Origin: Rhizobiaceae bacterium
Lineage (GTDB): Bacteria; Pseudomonadota; Alphaproteobacteria; Rhizobiales; Rhizobiaceae
DNA length: 64,000 nucleotides
Assembly: GCA_019635795.1 (NCBI GenBank)
Contig: JAHBYV010000003.1
Location: forward strand, 124,001 to 188,000
Reading direction: 5' to 3'
Positions 58,846 to 64,000 of this stretch are shown one piece after another; the first letter of the stretch is position 1; every line of letters starts with the position of its first letter. Both the position numbers and the translations under genes were made by a program. The notes beneath the pieces are model-generated. The model did no database searches and was not told the DNA's origin. It was given only the letters and a program-made list of their open reading frames with translations.

Positions 58846-59976
58846 ATGAAAGCTGATTTCTACGAGACGCTGGGCGTTTCGCGTGGAGCCGATGAAAAGG
58901 AGCTCAAGGCCGCTTATAGAAAGCTGGCCATGAAGTTCCATCCGGACAGGAATCCGGGAGACCACGAAGCCGAGGTAAAATTCAAGGAGATTGGAGAGGC
59001 ATATGAATGCCTCAAAGATCCCCAGAAGCGTGCGGCATATGATCGTTTCGGCCATGCCGCGTTTGAGAATGGCGGCGGTGGCGGCGGGTTCTCCAATGGT
59101 TTTGGCGGCGGCGGCTTTTCCGACATATTCGAAGATATTTTCGGAGAGATGATGGGCGGCGGTCGCCGCAGATCAAGCGGCGGACGCGATCGCGGCGCAG
59201 ACTTGCGCTACAATATGGAAATAACGCTGGAAGAAGCCTATTCCGGCAAAACCGCGCAAATTCGCGTTCCCTCATCCATTTCGTGCACCGAATGCTCCGG
59301 GACCGGTGCCAAGCCCGGCACGCAGCCGGTAATTTGCAACATGTGCGGCGGCCATGGTCGGGTTCGCGCCAGCCAGGGCTTCTTTTCTGTGGAGCGCGCC
59401 TGCCCACAGTGTCAGGGGCGCGGGCAGACGATCAAGGACCCTTGCCCGAAATGTTCGGGACAGGGGCGCACGGTTCAGGAACGTTCGCTGTCGGTCAATA
59501 TTCCGGCTGGTATCGAAGATGGGACGCGTATTCGTCTGGCCAATGAAGGCGAGGCTGGCTTGCGTGGCGGTCCATCTGGCGACCTCTACATATTTCTTGC
59601 AGTCAAACCGCATGAATTTTTTCAGCGCGATGGTGCGGACCTTTACTGTCGCGTCCCGATCTCCATGACTACCGCTGCTCTTGGCGGGCAGTTTGAGGTG
59701 ACGACGCTGGATGGCACTCAAACACGCGTGAAAGTTCCCGAAGGCACCCAGAACGGCAAGCAATTTCGCATGAAAGGCAAAGGAATGCCTGTCCTGCGCC
59801 AGCCTCAAATGGGCGACCTCTATATACAGACTGTTGTTGAAACGCCGCAAAATCTCAGCAAACGACAAAGGGAATTGCTGGAAGAGTTCGACGCCTTGTC
59901 CTCGAAGGAAAATTCTCCGCAATCCGCAGGGTTCTTTTCGCGAATGAAAGAATTCTTTGAATCTTTTGGCGAGTAG
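58846..59976 (+). CDS. dnaJ: Chaperone DnaJ (Hsp40)
   Basis: The 376-residue type I DnaJ has a J domain with His32-Pro33-Asp34, a Gly/Phe-rich region (about 75-125), four zinc-binding CxxCxGxG repeats ([32 protein letters not shown]) and two C-terminal beta domains. The ATG at 58846 fits the family; an in-frame TTG-type start at 58810 would add odd residues. Confidence 0.97.
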   Translation: MKADFYETLGVSRGADEKELKAAYRKLAMKFHPDRNPGDHEAEVKFKEIGEAYECLKDPQKRAAYDRFGHAAFENGGGGGGFSNGFGGGGFSDIFEDIFGEMMGGGRRRSSGGRDRGADLRYNMEITLEEAYSGKTAQIRVPSSISCTECSGTGAKPGTQPVICNMCGGHGRVRASQGFFSVERACPQCQGRGQTIKDPCPKCSGQGRTVQERSLSVNIPAGIEDGTRIRLANEGEAGLRGGPSGDLYIFLAVKPHEFFQRDGADLYCRVPISMTTAALGGQFEVTTLDGTQTRVKVPEGTQNGKQFRMKGKGMPVLRQPQMGDLYIQTVVETPQNLSKRQRELLEEFDALSSKENSPQSAGFFSRMKEFFESFGE

Positions 59977-60098
59977 ACCGGCCCACCGTTCTTTCGCCTT
60001 GCGTTTGTGCGTTATGGTGGTAGTCGGGTGCACCACAACGCCCTGCTCTGTGATTTGGGCGGACTGCAGTTGCGCAATGTAATTGAAGGGATTTGCCG

Positions 60099-60701
60099 AT
60101 GGCTGGTCTGAGACTTCGCAAGCTCGCTACAAAATTTGATGACGAGCTGAAGTTCTTCAAGGGCTGGATCGACAAGCCGAAGGCGGTTGGGGCAATCATG
60201 CCCACCAGTTCAGTGACCGCGCGCAAGATGGCTTCGGTGATTGACGTGCATTCGGGTTTGCCCGTGCTGGAATGCGGGCCAGGCACCGGCATCATTACCA
60301 AGTACATTCTCAAACACGGAGTGAAGCCCGCCGATCTCTATGCGCTCGAATATTCGCATGACTTTGTGCTCCACCTGCGTCGGCTTTACCCGCAGGTTAA
60401 TGTGATCGAAGGCGATGCCTTTGACATTGATAGCACTCTCGGGCCTGACGCTCCGAAATTATTCGACTCGGTCGTATCGGGTGTGCCGCTCTTGAACTTC
60501 CCCGTTCAGAAGCGCGTCCAGTATGTTGAGTCGTTGCTTGACCGGTTGCCCGCCGGACGCCCTGTCGTGCAAATCACCTATGGGCCCAAATCGCCCATCC
60601 CTCCGGGATTGGGAGATTATACGGTCGAGCATTGTGATTTTATCTTGCGCAACATCCCGCCAGCCCAGCTTTGGGTGTATCGCCGGAGGCTGAATCATTG
60701 A
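60099..60701 (+). CDS. pmtA: Phospholipid N-methyltransferase (rhizobial PmtA type)
   Basis: PmtA methylates phosphatidylethanolamine three times to phosphatidylcholine. The 200-residue soluble SAM enzyme has VLECGPGTGIITKYIL as SAM motif I and the rhizobial start AGLRLRKLATKFDDELKFFKGWIDKP. The position after dnaJ matches Sinorhizobium and Agrobacterium. GAAGGG lies eight bases before the ATG. Confidence 0.93.
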   Translation: MAGLRLRKLATKFDDELKFFKGWIDKPKAVGAIMPTSSVTARKMASVIDVHSGLPVLECGPGTGIITKYILKHGVKPADLYALEYSHDFVLHLRRLYPQVNVIEGDAFDIDSTLGPDAPKLFDSVVSGVPLLNFPVQKRVQYVESLLDRLPAGRPVVQITYGPKSPIPPGLGDYTVEHCDFILRNIPPAQLWVYRRRLNH

Positions 60702-61285
60702 CGAGACCACCGCGCATCCTCCTCTTTGCGGGGTCGATCCGCACTGGCGCTTATAGCGGCAAGGTTGCAGCCGCCGCGCAGAAAGAACTGGCTTTGCAGG
60801 GCGCGGAGGTCACGCGCATTTCGCTTGGCGACTATCCGCTGCCAATAATGAATCAGGATCTTGAGACGGAAGAAGGCGTTCCGGAAAACGCTATCAAGCT
60901 TGCCCGCCTGTTCGCCTCTCATGATGCCGTCATGATCTGCACCCCGGAGTATAATGGCTCGATCCCGCCCCTGTTGAAGAATGCAATCGACTGGATTAGC
61001 AGGGCGAAAGAAAACGGCAAGCCGATCCGCGCATTCAGCGGCAGGATTGGTTGCATATGCTGTTCTTCAAACGGGCATTTTGCAGGCATCCGTAGCGCAT
61101 CGCACTTGCGGCAGGTTCTTGCGCACATCCAGATGGATGTAATTGCATCGCAGGTCTCTGTTCCCAATGCGGGCGAGGCTTTTGACCAGAATGGCGATTT
61201 CAAGGAAGAGCGCTTGCGCAATGGCATGAACAGGACCTGCAAGGCCCTGATCGAGACAGCCTCACTCTGTATGCAAATGGATTAG
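60698..61285 (+). CDS. NADPH-dependent FMN reductase family protein
   Basis: The 195-residue flavodoxin-fold protein has the FMN-binding start LLFAGSIRTGAYSGKVA and TPEYNGSIPPLLKNAIDW. It begins with a TTG at 60698 that overlaps the pmtA stop (TTGA), with GGAGG nine bases upstream; a TTG at 60671 is less well placed. Members reduce quinones or chromate-like compounds, or FMN. The partner is not visible. Confidence 0.88.
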   Translation: MTRPPRILLFAGSIRTGAYSGKVAAAAQKELALQGAEVTRISLGDYPLPIMNQDLETEEGVPENAIKLARLFASHDAVMICTPEYNGSIPPLLKNAIDWISRAKENGKPIRAFSGRIGCICCSSNGHFAGIRSASHLRQVLAHIQMDVIASQVSVPNAGEAFDQNGDFKEERLRNGMNRTCKALIETASLCMQMD

Positions 61286-61288
61286 AAA

Positions 61289-61990
61289 ATGACTGGGGAC
61301 CCGATGCGCGACCGGCTTATTGTTGGGCTCGATATTCCAACGATCAAGGAAGCCGAGAGCATCGTTCTTGAGCTCGGCGAAACGGTCAATTTCTATAAGA
61401 TCGGCTACCAGCTTGCTTACGCACCCGGCGGACTAGACTTTGCTCAACAGCTCGCAAAGAGCGGCGTGAAAGTCTTCCTCGACCTCAAGCTGCTGGACAT
61501 TGACAACACCGTGGCCAAAGGCGTGGAAGCGGTGGTGCGCATGGGAATGACAATGCTGACGCTTCACGCTTACCCGAAAGCGATGAAGGCTGCTGTGGAT
61601 GCGGCGAGAGGCTCGAACCTTTGCCTGCTCGGGGTCACTGTGCTGACTTCGATGGACGCGCAGGATCTGGCAGACGCTGGCTACCAATCCGATCCGCGCA
61701 CATTGGTTTTGCGGCGCGCGGAGCAGGCGCGGAGCGCCGGAATGGGCGGAATTGTTTGTTCCGCCGACGAAGCTGCTGCGGTGCGAAACGTTGTCGGCCC
61801 TGACATGGCTGTCGTCACGCCGGGCATACGCCCCGCGGGCTCTGATCACGGCGACCAGAAGCGGGTGGTTACACCGGCTGATGCGATCAGACGTGGCGCA
61901 AGCCACCTCGTTGTCGCTCGACCGATTGTCGGGGCTGTTGACAGAAAGGCCGCGGCAAGCGCTATCATTGCCGAAATGCAAGCCGCCTGA
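61289..61990 (+). CDS. pyrF: Orotidine 5'-phosphate decarboxylase
   Basis: PyrF makes UMP from OMP, the last step of de novo pyrimidine synthesis. The 233-residue barrel has [11 protein letters not shown] (catalytic Asp-Lys-Asp region), the LTLHAY and [16 protein letters not shown] motifs. Three bases separate it from the FMN reductase stop. An ATG at 61304 is an alternative start. A DUF1330 gene follows after 10 bases. Confidence 0.97.
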   Translation: MTGDPMRDRLIVGLDIPTIKEAESIVLELGETVNFYKIGYQLAYAPGGLDFAQQLAKSGVKVFLDLKLLDIDNTVAKGVEAVVRMGMTMLTLHAYPKAMKAAVDAARGSNLCLLGVTVLTSMDAQDLADAGYQSDPRTLVLRRAEQARSAGMGGIVCSADEAAAVRNVVGPDMAVVTPGIRPAGSDHGDQKRVVTPADAIRRGASHLVVARPIVGAVDRKAAASAIIAEMQAA

Positions 61991-62000
61991 GAGGGACTAC

Positions 62001-62288
62001 ATGCCAAAAGCCTACTGGATTGCTCGTGTCGACGTCCGTGATCCTGAAGGATACAAGGGATATGTGGCGGCCGCCAAACCGGCATTTGAACGCTTTGGCG
62101 CAAGGTTTCTGGCGCGCGGCGGCAAGGCCGAAGCTGTCGAAGGCCAGGGCCGAGGTCGCAACGTCATAATCGAGTTTGCCTCCTTCGAGGATGCACACGC
62201 TTGCTATAACTCACCGGAATACCAACACGCAAAGTCTATCCGGCAGCAATTTGCCGATGGCGAGATTGTCATTGTCGAGGCAGCGTAA
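62001..62288 (+). CDS. DUF1330 family protein
   Basis: The 95-residue protein MPKAYWIARVDVRDPEGYKGY...NVIIEFASFEDAHACYNSPEYQHA is a ferredoxin-like dimeric alpha/beta barrel of the DUF1330 family. No catalytic function is known. GAGAGGGA precedes the ATG. It is tightly linked to pyrF and is followed by a hairpin terminator. Confidence 0.93.
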   Translation: MPKAYWIARVDVRDPEGYKGYVAAAKPAFERFGARFLARGGKAEAVEGQGRGRNVIIEFASFEDAHACYNSPEYQHAKSIRQQFADGEIVIVEAA

Positions 62289-62330
62289 GCGGGCCGCTTT
62301 TCTCGGGTTGGACCAATAGCAGGGAAATTT

Positions 62331-62367
62331 TGTTGCGGTGCACCCTATTGCATCGCAACATTTCTTT
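62331..62367 (+). terminator. Hairpin with TGC-rich arms before phaZ
   Basis: A 12-pair stem with one G-T pair (62331-62342 with 62349-62360) and six-base loop is followed by TTTCTTT, so it could terminate the pyrF-DUF1330 transcript. The 3' arm also reads TTGCATCGCAA, similar to the CTGC-N3/4-GCAG sites of the PHB regulator PhaR, so an operator for phaZ is an alternative. Confidence 0.55.
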
Positions 62368-62432
62368 GCTAACTTGCTTTGTTGAAACTGCGTTCGCTGG
62401 CGGGCGTTGAACTTCAGGCAAGGCGAACACCA

Positions 62433-63719
62433 ATGTTCTACCAATTGTACGAATTGAATTATGCTGCGCTGCAACCTTTCCGGGCTATGAGCGATGCAAC
62501 GCGCATATTCTATACGAACCCTCTAAATCCGTTGTCGCACACGCCCTTTGGCAGGATGATTGCAGCCTCGGCAGAGCTATTTGAGCGAACGACGCGGCGC
62601 TACGGCAAGCCTGAATTCGGGTTGAATTCGACCAAAGTTGATTTCCAGACCGTTTCAGTCGTCGAGGAAGTCGTGTGGTCACGGCCATTCTGCAATCTGA
62701 TCCATTTCGAGCGCGACTTGCCGACAGATCGCCGGCCAGATCCCAAAGTTCTGATCGTCGCTCCAATGTCCGGCCACTATGCGACCCTGTTGCGCGGCAC
62801 TGTGGAAGCCATGCTCCCTCACGCTGAGGTTTACATTACCGACTGGATCGATGCGCGTATGGTACCCGTCGCGGACGGGCGTTTCGATCTGGACGACTAT
62901 ATCGACTACCTGATCGAAATGCTTCACGAACTGGGTGAGGACACGCACATCATCGGCGTGTGCCAGCCATCAGTTCCGGTGTTGGCTGCTGCCGCGGTTA
63001 TGGAAGCCCGCGGAGACGGTTTCTCCCCGGCAACCATGACGTTGATGGGTGGGCCGATCGATACACGCCGCAACCCGACTGCGGTCAATCTGCTTGCTGA
63101 GCAGAAGGGCATCAATTGGTTCCGCGATAACGTCATCATGCAGGTTCCCTGGCCGCTGCCGGGCGTCGGGCGCGAAGTCTATCCCGGCTTTCTGCAACTT
63201 TCAGGCTTCATGAGCATGAACCTTGACCGGCACATCATGGCCCACAAGGATTTCTATATGAATCTCGTCAAGAACGACGGGGATAGCGCCGAAAAGCACC
63301 GCGATTTCTATGATGAATATATGGCGGTGATGGACCTGACTGCCGAGTTCTATCTGCAAACGGTTGATACTGTTTTTGTGCGCCACGCCTTGCCGAAGGG
63401 CGAGATGATGCATCGTGGCAATCTGGTCGACTGCGCGGCAATCCGGAACGTGGCGTTGTTCACGGTGGAAGGCGAGAACGACGACATCTCCGGTCTTGGA
63501 CAAACCGAGGCGGCGCATGATTTGTGCGTGAACATCCCGCAATCGCGTAAGGCCCACTATGTTCAGCCAAAGGTGGGACACTACGGGGTGTTCAATGGTT
63601 CGCGTTTTCGCTCGGAGATTGTGCCGCGCATCGTTGATTTCATGCAAAGCCACGGCAAGTTGAAACAGGCAGCCCCGAAGCCAAGGCTTGTTCGCTCCTC
63701 CACAAGCCGAAGCAAATAG
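62433..63719 (+). CDS. phaZ: Intracellular poly(3-hydroxybutyrate) depolymerase
   Basis: The 428-residue enzyme breaks down stored PHB granules. It has the family start MFYQLYELNYAALQPFRAMSD and a nucleophile box GVCQPSVP with Cys177 in place of Ser, as in the cysteine-type PhaZa of Cupriavidus. There is no signal peptide. The ATG at 62433 is preferred over one at 62379. It is followed by a strong terminator. Confidence 0.94.
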   Translation: MFYQLYELNYAALQPFRAMSDATRIFYTNPLNPLSHTPFGRMIAASAELFERTTRRYGKPEFGLNSTKVDFQTVSVVEEVVWSRPFCNLIHFERDLPTDRRPDPKVLIVAPMSGHYATLLRGTVEAMLPHAEVYITDWIDARMVPVADGRFDLDDYIDYLIEMLHELGEDTHIIGVCQPSVPVLAAAAVMEARGDGFSPATMTLMGGPIDTRRNPTAVNLLAEQKGINWFRDNVIMQVPWPLPGVGREVYPGFLQLSGFMSMNLDRHIMAHKDFYMNLVKNDGDSAEKHRDFYDEYMAVMDLTAEFYLQTVDTVFVRHALPKGEMMHRGNLVDCAAIRNVALFTVEGENDDISGLGQTEAAHDLCVNIPQSRKAHYVQPKVGHYGVFNGSRFRSEIVPRIVDFMQSHGKLKQAAPKPRLVRSSTSRSK

Positions 63720-63747
63720 CGCTCGCGATAAAATCTGGCGTTGAACC

Positions 63748-63777
63748 AAGGGCGAGATGGCATGTCTCGCCCTTTTC
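63748..63777 (+). terminator. Intrinsic terminator of phaZ
   Basis: A perfect ten-pair stem AAGGGCGAGA/TCTCGCCCTT with a seven-base loop and TTC after it, 29 bases beyond the phaZ stop. Confidence 0.9.
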
Positions 63778-63842
63778 TGTTGCAGTTCCGTCGCATCGCC
63801 GCCGCGCGGTAACCATATTTACAGTTTGGTAACTACACCGAA

Positions 63843-63871
63843 TTGACTCAAAGCCCTGCTCCCCATTAACT
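63843..63871 (+). promoter_or_regulatory. Candidate housekeeping promoter of the last gene
   Basis: TTGACT (63843-63848) and TTAACT (63866-63871) are 17 bases apart, 26 bases before the start codon at 63897. The -35 is good, the -10 poor. Confidence 0.35.
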
Positions 63872-63896
63872 TTTCATTAACGATGAAGAGGGGCAT

Positions 63897-64000
63897 ATGG
63901 GACGGGCCGCCAATTCCATCTCTGGTTTTAGATTTGCTGCGCGCGTTGCGGCCACCGTCGCTTTGCTCGGCGCTGCGAGCGGATTGGCACATGCCGGCTC
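63897..64000 (+). CDS. Secreted protein, N-terminus only (runs off window)
   Basis: Thirty-four codons are visible, from an ATG with GAAGAGGGG upstream. The sequence has an Arg-rich start, a hydrophobic core (AARVAATVALLGAASG) and a likely signal-peptidase site after AHA. It is an exported protein; its function cannot be told from this part. Confidence 0.75.
   Translation, partial: MGRAANSISGFRFAARVAATVALLGAASGLAHAG

Noticed and set aside
1-64000. CRISPR arrays, insertion sequences, integrases, prophage or plasmid origins
   Set aside because: No regular direct repeats with spacers and no transposase, integrase or Rep-like protein were seen anywhere in the window.

Overview
The window looks like chromosomal DNA of an alphaproteobacterium of the order Hyphomicrobiales (Rhizobiales), probably near the Phyllobacteriaceae/Brucellaceae. 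This rests on familiar gene order and on protein types: hslUV next to hisB-DUF2628-hisH-hisA-hisF-hisE-coaA; pckA divergent from chvI-chvG-hprK-EIIA(Man)-HPr-ahcY; divL-tsaE/amgK-murU-addB-addA-trxA; folC-accD-trpA-trpB-trpF; infC/rpmI/rplT/pheS/pheT; and dnaK-dnaJ-pmtA. The species cannot be fixed from the sequence alone.

Layout. 1-1013: end of an hslV-hslU operon (hslU runs off the left edge). 1105-2052: a VOC-family dioxygenase-like protein. 2329-14069: an accessory-looking, tightly packed six-gene operon. It holds a 1930-residue modular protein (N,N-dimethylformamidase-like region, Ig-like domain, four DUF4082 and five cadherin-like modules), a COG0523 GTPase, a 108-residue protein of unknown function, a type I secretion ABC transporter with a C39-like but Cys-less N-terminus, its HlyD-type adaptor, and a hexapeptide acyltransferase. 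14137-18620: histidine biosynthesis plus coaA. 18644-20566: membrane methyltransferase, BON-LysM protein and ArfB on the minus strand. 20647-27926: pckA, the ChvI/ChvG two-component system, the truncated regulatory PTS (HprK, EIIA, HPr) and ahcY. 28106-39915: a DivL-type kinase homologue whose phospho-acceptor His is replaced by Tyr, a TsaE-AmgK fusion with MurU (cell-wall sugar recycling), AddB/AddA and thioredoxin. 39965-45086: folC, accD and trpABF on the minus strand. 45126-53911: a YgjP-like peptidase, a Gfo/Idh/MocA oxidoreductase, pheT, pheS, a kinase-like protein, rplT, rpmI, a second membrane methyltransferase and infC (ATT start). 54117-56044: hydrolase plus BenE-type transporter. 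56152-63719: DUF2852 protein, dnaK, dnaJ, pmtA, FMN reductase, pyrF, DUF1330 protein and PHB depolymerase. A gene with a signal peptide begins at 63897 and runs off the right edge.

How the parts work together. Most of the window is housekeeping with strong translational coupling (ATGA or TGATG overlaps). The most interesting part is the type I secretion operon between hslV and hisB, where other Hyphomicrobiales usually have the two gene sets side by side. An 11-base motif in its leader (2275-2285) recurs exactly or nearly so three times in the pckA-chvI intergenic region. Three promoters, at trxA, the DUF2852 gene and dnaK, share one RpoH-like layout. No tRNA, rRNA, CRISPR array, insertion sequence, integrase or phage gene was seen.
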